Shown: one piece after another, positions 25,199 to 32,003 of the stretch
How the letters are laid out: every line of letters starts with the position of its first letter
Numbering within the stretch: position 1 is the first letter of the stretch
Notes under the pieces: generated by a model
The model's database searches: none
Seen by the model: the letters and a program-made list of their open reading frames with translations, nothing else
What the model was told of the DNA's origin: nothing
Translations under genes and position numbers: made by a program
Assembly (NCBI GenBank): GCA_030651965.1
Contig: JAUSBQ010000023.1
Location: forward strand, 1-33,296
Length of the DNA stretch: 33,296 bases
Reading direction: 5' to 3'
Source of the DNA: Pseudolabrys sp.
GTDB taxonomy: Bacteria; Pseudomonadota; Alphaproteobacteria; Rhizobiales; Xanthobacteraceae

Positions 25199-25426
25199 AT
25201 GCCGATGGAACATTTGATGACCCCACAGAGCATTGCATTCACTTTACAAAAACTTCCGGCTCCAGCGCGTGGGGTCAGCGCTTTCAGGATGTGTGCGCCG
25301 CTGACTTATCCCAATACCGTTCGGGCGGGACTAGCTGAGAATTGGCAGCCTTCGCTGGTAAATCTCTTGTACGGTGTCGGCCGATGGCGCGGACAGTGGC
25401 CAGTCACAGGAATTCTTAAGCAATGA
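25199..25426 (+). CDS. Small unrecognised open reading frame between cofE and cofD
   Basis: This 75-codon frame starts at an ATG at 25199, and its stop overlaps the cofD start as ATGA, the coupling style used elsewhere in this locus. The predicted peptide contains PAPARGVSAFRMCAP and ends GRWRGQWPVTGILKQ; I recognise no family. No good ribosome-binding site precedes it. It may be a real small protein, a degraded remnant, or a chance frame in an otherwise empty 253-base gap. The overlap is the only argument in its favour. Confidence 0.25.
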   Translation: MPMEHLMTPQSIAFTLQKLPAPARGVSAFRMCAPLTYPNTVRAGLAENWQPSLVNLLYGVGRWRGQWPVTGILKQ

Positions 25427-26382
25427 ACGCTGCTCGTCAGGTGCTTGCGTTGGCCGGCGGCGTAGGCGGCGGCAAGCTTGCGCGCGGACTTGCCGCGGTG
25501 CTGTTGCCAGACAACCTTACTCTCGTCGTCAACACGGCTGACGATTTTGTGCATCTCGGTTTGCACATATCGCCTGATATAGACTCGGTTCTTTATGCGC
25601 TCGCCGACTTGAACGATTCCGTACAGGGCTGGGGGCTCGCTGGCGATACCGATCATGTCATGGACGCGCTTGCGCGGCTCGGCGGCGACACTTGGTTTAA
25701 GCTTCGCGACCGCGACCTGGCGACGCATCTGTTGCGTACACAGAAAATTTCTGAAGGCTATTCGCTATCGCAAGTGACGCAGCTTATCGCGGATCGCCTT
25801 GGCGTCGGTCACCGTGTCGCGCCGATGACCGATGCGCCGGTGAGTAGCGTCGTTGATACCGAGCGGGGATATCTCGCCTTTCAGGACTATTTTGTGCGGC
25901 AACGCTGCGCCCCAATATTTTATGGCGTGCGGTTCGAAGGAGCGGCCCTTGCGGAGCCAAGCGCCGCTTTCGTCGCCGCGCTCGAATGTGCCGACGCTAT
26001 CGTTATCTGCCCCTCCAATCCATTTCTTAGCATAGACCCGATCCTCGCACTTGTTGGTGTGCGCGCTCATCTAGAATCGTCGAGAGCGCCGGTCATTGCG
26101 GTGTCACCGATTGTTGGTGGCAATGCCGTAAAGGGGCCGCTTGCGAAAATGATGGGCGAGCGGAAGATTCCGCCTACGTCTCTGAGCATCGCGCGACATT
26201 ATAGTAGCATGGTGCAAGGCTGGCTAATTGATGCGGCGGATCGCGACGAGGCCGCGGCTATAGAGAGCCTCGGCTGCGCGGTTCGAGTCACCCGAACACT
26301 GATGACGACGCCCGAAGACAAATCGCAGTTGGCCGAAGCCGCTCTAGACTTCGCTGCAGATCTTGCACGGCAGAATTCTTAG
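25423..26382 (+). CDS. cofD: 2-Phospho-L-lactate transferase (CofD/FbiA)
   Basis: A 319-aa transferase that joins the activated phospho-C3 acid to FO, giving F420-0 or its analogue. It shows ALAGGVGGGKLARGLA at the N-terminus, VVNTADDFVHLGLHISPDID, the family block GWGLAGDTDHVM, and ICPSNPFLSIDPIL. These are the usual CofD/FbiA landmarks, and the length is normal. The ATG at 25423 overlaps the stop of a small open frame. The stop TAG shares its last base with the GTG of cofC. Whether the natural donor derives from phospholactate, phosphoenolpyruvate or 3-phosphoglycerate cannot be read from it. Confidence 0.95.
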   Translation: MNAARQVLALAGGVGGGKLARGLAAVLLPDNLTLVVNTADDFVHLGLHISPDIDSVLYALADLNDSVQGWGLAGDTDHVMDALARLGGDTWFKLRDRDLATHLLRTQKISEGYSLSQVTQLIADRLGVGHRVAPMTDAPVSSVVDTERGYLAFQDYFVRQRCAPIFYGVRFEGAALAEPSAAFVAALECADAIVICPSNPFLSIDPILALVGVRAHLESSRAPVIAVSPIVGGNAVKGPLAKMMGERKIPPTSLSIARHYSSMVQGWLIDAADRDEAAAIESLGCAVRVTRTLMTTPEDKSQLAEAALDFAADLARQNS

Positions 26383-26996
26383 TGATGGCATGCTGGGTCA
26401 TTATTCCTGTTAAGTCAGTCGCCGGCGGCAAGTCGCGTCTTGCCGGTATTCTCAGCGATATCGAACGGTATGCGTTAAACAGCTCGTTAATCCTTCATGT
26501 GCTGAAAACCGGGATCGCGGTCGTTGGCGCGTCTCACACGCTAGCCGTAAGTGCGGACCCGGAGGCACTTGCACTCGCGATTGGTCAAGGCGCGAATGCC
26601 CTGACCGAAGTGCCCGCGGAGGGACTTAACGGCGCGCTATCGCAGGCATGTCGCAGAGCGAAAGAACGCGGCGCGGATACAATAATGGTGCTTCCCTGCG
26701 ATCTTCCGTTTCTGATACCGGATGACGTAAAAGCATTACGAGAGGCGGCCGCGGGCGGGAAGTCAGTCGTCCTCGCCCCTGATAGGGCGGAAGCGGGAAC
26801 CAATGCGCTGGTAGTGCCCGCGACGATGGACCATGTGTTCCGGTTTGGACAAGGAAGCTTTATTGCGCACCAGAATTTATTTCTATGTGGTGGGTTGAAC
26901 TGTCGAATACTACGTCGGCCGTCGCTCGCCTTCGACCTCGATACGCCCGACGATTATGCCTTGTTCCAAGAGAGCTTTGCCCCGGGTAAAGACTGA
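26382..26996 (+). CDS. cofC: Phospho-C3-acid guanylyltransferase (CofC/FbiD)
   Basis: CofC activates the phospho-C3 acid (2-phospholactate, phosphoenolpyruvate or 3-phosphoglycerate, depending on the organism) with GTP for CofD. The 204-aa protein has the nucleotidyltransferase signature VIIPVKSVAGGKSRLAG, then MVLPCDLPFL and the substrate-side motif AGTNALVVP. Two adjacent starts are possible: GTG at 26382, sharing a base with the cofD stop, or ATG at 26385. No clear ribosome-binding site separates them, so coupling to cofD is likely. It is the last recognisable F420 gene; no terminator is evident after it. Confidence 0.92.
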   Translation: MMACWVIIPVKSVAGGKSRLAGILSDIERYALNSSLILHVLKTGIAVVGASHTLAVSADPEALALAIGQGANALTEVPAEGLNGALSQACRRAKERGADTIMVLPCDLPFLIPDDVKALREAAAGGKSVVLAPDRAEAGTNALVVPATMDHVFRFGQGSFIAHQNLFLCGGLNCRILRRPSLAFDLDTPDDYALFQESFAPGKD

Positions 26997-27430
26997 GGTT
27001 CGTGGGATCTCGGTGACATGTTTGTGGTCTGCCCTTGAAAACGTGTTCCCTCAAGAGGCCCGGCAGCGCCCCGACCAAAGCCATCGCCGGCGCGCGCCAA
27101 ACGAACCCATTTTTCGTGCGACCCTTTCGCACCAAAATGATTTAGATCGCTACATAAAGCCCAAATGATTTGTCGCCGGTCTGCGCCATGTTCAACGTCC
27201 TTCCAAACAAGCGATCTTATGCAATTGCAGCGAATTTATTTTGTAAGGCATTGATTTATCAAGCCTATATGTCCTTGACTGCGATCCCAGGGATGAGCGA
27301 AAGTCACATTGCCTCACGCGAGATCCAGTAGGGCCTTGAGCATGCCAACCATGGCGTTGGACCATGCTCTCGCCCGCGCCGCATGGCCGGTAGACTGGCA
27401 AGTAGTGTGTAGATGAGGGCGTGACGCCCG
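26997..27430. other. Gene-poor junction between the F420 locus and the accessory region
   Basis: I see no convincing gene in these 434 bases; frames on either strand are short and lack family motifs. The first half is GC-rich and the middle (about 27200-27280) clearly AT-rich. It contains two direct copies of AAATGATTT (27135-27143 and 27163-27171) and a strong hairpin at 27338-27369. It could mark the edge of an inserted segment, but no tRNA, integrase or target-site duplication was found. Confidence 0.5.
27338..27369. repeat. Perfect two-step hairpin in the junction region
   Basis: GAGCATG-CCAAC-CATGGC-GTTGG-AC-CATGCTC forms a 12-base-pair stem interrupted only by a two-base bulge, with a six-base loop. 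It is far stronger than expected by chance. It has no poly-T tail on either strand, so it is not a standard terminator. A recombination site, a mobile-element relic or a structured RNA are all possible. Confidence 0.5.
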
Positions 27431-28216
27431 ATGGGCCCTGGAACCTGCATGGCAGGTTTTCTCGAGCATCGTCGCGGGGTCACGCCGTATTTTTTGTCGC
27501 TCCCCCGCACGGCTATTTCAATTCAGCCAATGGGGGATTCTGTGCGCGCTTTACCCATCACCGACCAAGGCCGTGACACCGGAGCAAACGGTCACGCTCT
27601 GGCGTGTAACACGCAAAATAGCGGCCACAATGCGTTACCGTTCGCAGGGCAACGCCCTACTGCAACTGCGCCTTATGTTGAGTTCAAGCTCGCGCCGCCC
27701 GTCGTTGCCGGCACTATTCTGACCGGCGCCGAAATCGGTTTCCTTGAGTTTCTGACTGACCCGGCTTCCGCGGATTATTGCGAGCTGCTGCTCGGTGGTC
27801 AGGCAACGTCTGCCGCAACAATGTTGCGGGAATTTCGCAAGGCGACCGAGTTTCACTTCTTCGGTCACCGGCACGCCAAACCCGGGCGCAAAAAGCCGCG
27901 CAACCCGGGCATGCTGACGGCGCCCGCTTCGGCAACCAAGAAACTACTGAAAAAATACGCTCGGCTGGCCTACCGCGGCGACCCGGAACGGCGCGGTGTG
28001 GCGTTTTGGGAACGCGTCGCGTGGCTGGTTTGGAATTGTTACGCGACATTGATGGCACTGCGATGCCGCGCCGAAACAATCAGACAACAAGAACTGAAAC
28101 GAATGGCCGACCTGCCGACAAAGCGGGCCGGACGGACTGAGTATATGCGCGGCTACCGAGCCAAGCAGCGCACGAATACTGCGAGCCACACCAAGACCGA
28201 AACAGAGGAGGCATAA
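27431..28216 (+). CDS. Unrecognised protein upstream of the ParB-methyltransferase
   Basis: An open frame of up to 261 aa of unknown function. The first 80 residues look poorly conserved. The stretch from about residue 85 looks protein-like: LTGAEIGFLEFLTD, MLREFRKATEFHFFGHRH, a basic segment KPGRKKPRNP, and WERVAWLVWNCYATLMAL. The C-terminus is basic (TEYMRGYRAKQR). The start is uncertain: ATG at 27431 and 27449 lack good ribosome-binding sites, the latter sits in the loop of a hairpin AACCTGC-ATG-GCAGGTT, and another ATG in frame is at 27530. The gene ends 37 bases before the methyltransferase, so both may belong to one mobile or phage-derived module. No domain is assigned. Confidence 0.55.
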   Translation: MGPGTCMAGFLEHRRGVTPYFLSLPRTAISIQPMGDSVRALPITDQGRDTGANGHALACNTQNSGHNALPFAGQRPTATAPYVEFKLAPPVVAGTILTGAEIGFLEFLTDPASADYCELLLGGQATSAATMLREFRKATEFHFFGHRHAKPGRKKPRNPGMLTAPASATKKLLKKYARLAYRGDPERRGVAFWERVAWLVWNCYATLMALRCRAETIRQQELKRMADLPTKRAGRTEYMRGYRAKQRTNTASHTKTETEEA

Positions 28217-28253
28217 CGAACGGAAAGACTCAAACCAGAAAAGGAGATACCTA

Positions 28254-29633
28254 ATGAACATTGAATATACACATGTGAATGAGCTGCGGCCCTATGCCGG
28301 CAATGCAAGGACGCACTCCAGAAAGCAAATTCGCCAGATCGCGAAAAGTATCGAGCGGTTTGGCTTTAACAATCCGGTCCTGATCGACGACAGCAAGCAG
28401 ATCGTTGCCGGTCACGGACGGGTCGAGGCGGCAAAGCTATTGGGAATGACCGCGGTACCAACGGTTCGGCTTTCGCATCTCAGCGAAGCCGACAAGCGAG
28501 CCTATATTCTGGCCGACAACAAGCTTGCCGAGAAAGCCGGCTGGGACCGCGAGATTCTGGCGATCGAGATACAGGCCTTGGTCGACTTGAACATTGATAT
28601 CGAGTTGACCGGCTTCGAGACCGCAGAAATCGACATCATCCTTGACGAGGCGCGGGAAGTGGCCGGCTCTCCGGCTGAACCCGAAGACCATGTGCCGGTA
28701 TATGCGGCTGGCTCTGCGGTATCTCGTCTCGGCGACCTGTGGTTGCTCGGGCAGCACCGGTTGCTGTGCGGTGATGCCCGGGACCAGACCGCTTACGATG
28801 TACTTCTGGAGGGCGCAAAGGCTGAGTTTGTCTTCACCGACCCGCCCTACAATGTGCCGATCGACGGTCACGTCTGCGGCCTCGGCCGCATCCGCCATGG
28901 CAATTTCGCCATGGGATGCGGCGAGATGAGCGAAACCGAATTTACCAGGTTTCTGGAGACCGTGTTCGGGCTGCAGGCCGCCAACACGGTCGATGGCTCG
29001 ATTCACCAGATTTGCATGGACTGGCGGCACATGGGCGAGATGCTGACTGCCGGCCACCAAGTCTACAGCGAGCTTAAGAACCTTTGCGTTTGGAACAAAT
29101 CCAATGGCGGCATGGGCTCGTTCTACCGTTCTAAGCATGAGCTTGTGTTCGTGTGGAAGAACGGCAGTGCGCCGCACATCAATACCTTTGAGCTCGGTCA
29201 GCATGGCCGGTCGCGCTCTAATGTATGGGATTATGCCGGAGTCAATGTCCCAAAGGCCGGCCGGCTAAGCGACTTGGCCATGCATCCCACCGTCAAGCCA
29301 GTCGCCTTGGTGGCGGATGCCATTAAGGACTGCTCCCGCCGCAATGGGCTTGTCCTTGATCCGTTTGGTGGCAGCGGCACGGTACTAATTGCCGCGGAGC
29401 GAACCGCCCGCAAGGCGCGCGCCTTGGAAATCGATCCGCACTATGTCGATGTCGCCGTGCGGCGGTGGCAGGTTTATACCGGCAAGGCTGCGGTGCTTGC
29501 CGCAAGCGGCGCCACCTTTGAGCAAGTTGAAGAAGAGCGCCTCAGCGACATGGCGCAGACCGATGCTCCGCTGCAGCCCGAACTGCCACAAGCCATGATT
29601 GAGCACTCGACTGAGAAGGAGTGCGCACAATGA
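28254..29633 (+). CDS. ParB-domain DNA methyltransferase (N6-adenine/N4-cytosine type)
   Basis: A 459-aa fusion of a ParB/sulfiredoxin-like N-terminal domain (about residues 1-110) with a DNA methyltransferase. The ParB part shows LRPYAGNARTHS, FGFNNPVLID and IVAGHGRVEAAKLLGM. In the methyltransferase, the catalytic DPPY (Asp196 onward) precedes the S-adenosylmethionine motif DPFGGSG (residues 369-375), the beta-class order. Such proteins are common in prophages and other mobile DNA as orphan methyltransferases. The ATG at 28254 has AAGGAG upstream. Its stop overlaps the DUF5681 gene start (ATGA). No partner restriction endonuclease is adjacent. Target sequence unknown. Confidence 0.93.
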   Translation: MNIEYTHVNELRPYAGNARTHSRKQIRQIAKSIERFGFNNPVLIDDSKQIVAGHGRVEAAKLLGMTAVPTVRLSHLSEADKRAYILADNKLAEKAGWDREILAIEIQALVDLNIDIELTGFETAEIDIILDEAREVAGSPAEPEDHVPVYAAGSAVSRLGDLWLLGQHRLLCGDARDQTAYDVLLEGAKAEFVFTDPPYNVPIDGHVCGLGRIRHGNFAMGCGEMSETEFTRFLETVFGLQAANTVDGSIHQICMDWRHMGEMLTAGHQVYSELKNLCVWNKSNGGMGSFYRSKHELVFVWKNGSAPHINTFELGQHGRSRSNVWDYAGVNVPKAGRLSDLAMHPTVKPVALVADAIKDCSRRNGLVLDPFGGSGTVLIAAERTARKARALEIDPHYVDVAVRRWQVYTGKAAVLAASGATFEQVEEERLSDMAQTDAPLQPELPQAMIEHSTEKECAQ

Positions 29634-30145
29634 TGGAAACAGAGGACAGCACCAACGACCAAGCAATGTCCGACACCGAAAACCCGCCTTTGGGCGACTA
29701 CGATGTCGGTTACGGCAAGCCCCCTCGCCGCTCCCAGTTCAAGAAAGGCAACTCTGGAAACCCGAACGGGCGGCCAAAAGTACGAAACGACCTCAGTGGC
29801 CTCCTTGCTGAAGCGTTCGATGAGCAAATTCGAACCACCAGCGGCGGCGTTGAAAAGAATGTTTCAAAGACCAGGGCCCTAATGTCCGCTCTGCTCAACA
29901 AGGCCCTTAAAGGTGATCGGAGGGCGTTGCGGTCATGGACCAAGCTTGCGGTGAGAACGGGCAACCTTGAACCACTTCCGGACTTCAGGGACCACATTCC
30001 CGTTATTACGATGACAGCCGACGAGATGACGCAGATTCGGGAACACCCCGAGAGGCGCGATCAGCTGGTCGATCAAGCCGAGGAGCGCGAGTTTAAACGC
30101 CGTGCCGAGACTCTTGAGCGGGCACGCCGCGCTGGTTACCGCTGA
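29630..30145 (+). CDS. DUF5681 domain protein (short form)
   Basis: A protein of 171 aa carrying the DUF5681 signature SQFKKGNSGNPNGRPK near residues 36-51. The basic glycine/proline-rich motif is followed by an alpha-helical stretch. The function of the family is unknown to me; such proteins are often found beside ParB-type methyltransferases and phage genes. The start at ATG 29630 overlaps the methyltransferase stop (ATGA) and has AAGGAG nine bases upstream; the very next codon is also ATG. A charged C-terminus (EEREFKRRAETLERARRAG) may form a coiled helix. Translational coupling suggests that it works with the methyltransferase. Confidence 0.8.
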   Translation: MMETEDSTNDQAMSDTENPPLGDYDVGYGKPPRRSQFKKGNSGNPNGRPKVRNDLSGLLAEAFDEQIRTTSGGVEKNVSKTRALMSALLNKALKGDRRALRSWTKLAVRTGNLEPLPDFRDHIPVITMTADEMTQIREHPERRDQLVDQAEEREFKRRAETLERARRAGYR

Positions 30146-30168
30146 GCTCAAAACGAAAGGAGGCTACG

Positions 30169-31143
30169 ATGAACAAACTTTTCAAAAACCGCTCAGCCGA
30201 TGCCGAGACGGACCACACGGATGAGGCTCTCATGGAATCTAACGCGGACGCACTGCCCGTGGGGTATACGCGACCACCGGTCGAGACACGGTTCAGGAAG
30301 GGTCGATCGGGGAATCCCAAAGGGAGGCCAAAGGGCAGCGAGAGCCTATCCAAAGTGTTTCAAGAAGTATCGGCAGAACGGATCTCGGTAACGCAAGGCG
30401 GCAAGGTCAGGCGCATGTCCAAGGCGCAAGCGCTTGTTCATCTCACGATGGCTCAAGCGATAAAGGGAGATGTTAAGGCGATCGACGGAATGCTCCTGTT
30501 TGCCGATAGAATCGGCCGGCTTGATATGCCAAACGATGACGGAGAGACCAAACTGCCCGTGATTCTCGTGCCGGAGAAGATTTCTGATGATGAAGAATGG
30601 GAGCGGCTTTACGGCGCAGACGCGCGTGGAGAAAAACATTTAAACCACGACCAACCTCAGCCTCGCAAAGTGACCAGGCCTTTTTCGATCGAAGCCGGCG
30701 ATGTGCTTGCGACAGAGTGTGAATTCGATGAAGCGCTTGCTTGCTATCGCCGCAATCTGGCGATGTGCCAAGTAAGAATCGCAAGAAATGGAATTGATGC
30801 CGAGTTACAAAATAGCCTGCACCTTGCTGTCGTTCGGATTGCTTACGTAAGTCTTCAATTTATCGGGAAAGGCCAATTGGCGAAGGCCATCGATACACTC
30901 GACCAGGCCATCGATTTGGAGCCGACCGAGATGCGATGGCAGCGGTTCCGCGCTCTGGCGTTAATGCTGTATGGCAACGTGCATCAGGCCGAGGCGATTT
31001 ATATAGAGCATTCCAACGATGAGGCGTGGAAAGCAGACACCCTAATAGATTTCAAGGGCGCGCGGGACTGTGGCTACACCCACCCGCTGATGGATAAGAT
31101 TGAGAAGCTGTTCACCGCGGACGGCAGTGGACAAACTGGCTAA
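30169..31143 (+). CDS. DUF5681 domain protein with TPR-like C-terminal region
   Basis: A 324-aa protein with the DUF5681 motif TRFRKGRSGNPKGRPKGS near residues 43-60. A middle helical part shares the alignment RRMSKAQALVHLTMAQAIKGDVKAI with its neighbour's KTRALMSALLNKALKGDRRAL. The extra C-terminal half (about residues 175-320) looks like tetratricopeptide-type helices: FDEALACYRRNLAM, LAKAIDTLDQAIDLEPTEMRWQRFRALALML. Domain duplication with the preceding gene is therefore likely. AGGAGG lies seven bases before the ATG and the gap to the previous gene is 23 bases, so it completes a methyltransferase-DUF5681-DUF5681 operon. Confidence 0.78.
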   Translation: MNKLFKNRSADAETDHTDEALMESNADALPVGYTRPPVETRFRKGRSGNPKGRPKGSESLSKVFQEVSAERISVTQGGKVRRMSKAQALVHLTMAQAIKGDVKAIDGMLLFADRIGRLDMPNDDGETKLPVILVPEKISDDEEWERLYGADARGEKHLNHDQPQPRKVTRPFSIEAGDVLATECEFDEALACYRRNLAMCQVRIARNGIDAELQNSLHLAVVRIAYVSLQFIGKGQLAKAIDTLDQAIDLEPTEMRWQRFRALALMLYGNVHQAEAIYIEHSNDEAWKADTLIDFKGARDCGYTHPLMDKIEKLFTADGSGQTG

Positions 31144-31203
31144 GTGTTTAAGGTGCAGTCGTTTCGTCGGCTTTCAACACGAAGACGCCCTTAGCGCGGT
31201 TTA

Positions 31204-31239
31204 GCCAGCGCAACAGGCCGTACGGTTTTCTGCGCTGGC
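31204..31239. repeat. Nine-base inverted repeat upstream of the cold-shock gene
   Basis: GCCAGCGCA (31204-31212) and TGCGCTGGC (31231-31239) are perfectly complementary, separated by 18 bases. The position, 88 bases before the cold-shock start, allows a role in its 5' leader or as the end of the upstream operon. No T-run follows. Confidence 0.4.
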
Positions 31240-31326
31240 GCCAGCCTATTTCCGCTCTATTAGCGGTATGCAGTGCTTGTCCTCTCTCGTACAATGGTCT
31301 TGCTGGTAGAAACTGGGAGAGTGATT

Positions 31327-31530
31327 GTGGCAAAAGGTACCGTGAAGTGGTTCAACCCGACTAAAGGATACGGCTTCGTTCAGCCGGAGAGCGGCGGCAA
31401 AGATGTATTCGTGCACATTTCCGCCGTCGAGCGCGCCGGTTTGAGCACGCTCAATGAGGGCGCCGTGATCGAGTACGAAGTCGTTGCCAACAAAGGCAAG
31501 GAGTCGGCCGAGAATATCAAAGTGAAATAG
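31327..31530 (+). CDS. Cold-shock domain protein (CspA family)
   Basis: A 67-aa single cold-shock domain that binds single-stranded RNA and DNA and acts as an RNA chaperone in the cytosol. It has the full set of landmarks: AKGTVKWFNPTKGYGFVQP (RNP1 KGYGFV), DVFVHISAV (RNP2), and the C-terminal EVVANKGKESAENIKV. I chose the GTG at 31327, which gives the usual MAKGTVKWF start and has GGGAG seven bases upstream. A longer in-frame reading from 31273 adds 18 residues foreign to the family. It is followed by a strong intrinsic terminator, so it is a self-contained transcription unit. It does not obviously relate to either neighbour. Confidence 0.95.
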   Translation: MAKGTVKWFNPTKGYGFVQPESGGKDVFVHISAVERAGLSTLNEGAVIEYEVVANKGKESAENIKVK

Positions 31531-31554
31531 AGCTACGCCGCTTCGAACATTGAG

Positions 31555-31577
31555 CCCCGCCTAGTGCGGGGTTTTTT
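31555..31577 (+). terminator. Intrinsic terminator of the cold-shock gene
   Basis: CCCCGC-CTAGT-GCGGGG forms a perfect six-base-pair GC-rich stem directly followed by TTTTTT, 24 bases after the cold-shock stop. This is a textbook Rho-independent terminator. Confidence 0.92.
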
Positions 31578-31700
31578 ATTTGGCTTCGGATTATTCGACA
31601 TTGCCTACAAAGATGACAGTCAAATTGTGTAACTGAATTTAGGAAGAGCTTACGATAAATGGAACCCGCGGATTGAACTGGTGATTGCCTCATTGTAAGC

Positions 31701-31724
31701 AGCCCTGCCTTTCAGGGGGGCTTT
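31701..31724 (+). promoter_or_regulatory. Hairpin overlapping the ribosome-binding site of the small SANT-like gene
   Basis: AGCCC at 31701-31705 pairs with GGGCT at 31718-31722, and CCT/AGG extends the stem inside. The G-run at 31715-31720, the only candidate Shine-Dalgarno for the GTG at 31729, is inside the stem. It may limit translation, or be a terminator-like relic since it is followed by TT only. Confidence 0.4.
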
Positions 31725-31728
31725 AATC

Positions 31729-31923
31729 GTGCGAATTAAACAGAGGCGGCCGTGGTCCGCCGAGGACGACGAAGCGCTGCGTCGCTTGGCTGGACTCAGA
31801 CTTTCAGCATTGCGAATTGCCGCAAAATTGAAACGCACCACGCCATCGGTGCAGAGCCGCGCCCGCGAACTTCAACTAGATATCGCCGCGGGCAAGCGCC
31901 AAACCCACCGCCCGACTAGGTAG
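31729..31923 (+). CDS. Small SANT/Myb-like helix-turn-helix protein
   Basis: A 64-aa basic protein resembling the short SANT/Myb-like DNA-binding proteins frequent in Bradyrhizobium-type genomes. Key features are RPWSAEDDEALRRLA (a Myb-like tryptophan helix), then a helix-turn-helix-like stretch LSALRIAAKLKRTTPSVQSRARE. The start is GTG at 31729 with a G-rich ribosome-binding site ten bases upstream, partly buried in a hairpin. A Gly-X-basic tail ends the protein. It stands alone between the cold-shock terminator and the convergent GIY-YIG gene. Its target is unknown; the fold assignment is by pattern only. Confidence 0.65.
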   Translation: MRIKQRRPWSAEDDEALRRLAGLRLSALRIAAKLKRTTPSVQSRARELQLDIAAGKRQTHRPTR

Positions 31924-32003
31924 CTCATTGGTACCGGCTCGGCCGTCCGCCAACTCCCGCACGAGAAACATTGTGCCCATGTCCGGAGCCCGACACAGTC
32001 GAA

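Noticed and set aside
26860-27135. Minus-strand frame across the cofC end, possible transposase fragment
   Set aside because: No transposase motif; half of it is antisense to cofC.
27304-27510. Small minus-strand frame in the junction
   Set aside because: Low-complexity basic composition, no ribosome-binding site, and the strong hairpin lies within it.
31148-31333. Minus-strand 61-codon frame opposite the cold-shock leader
   Set aside because: Its C-terminal part looks somewhat protein-like, but no start signal or family could be recognised, and it overlaps the cold-shock start.
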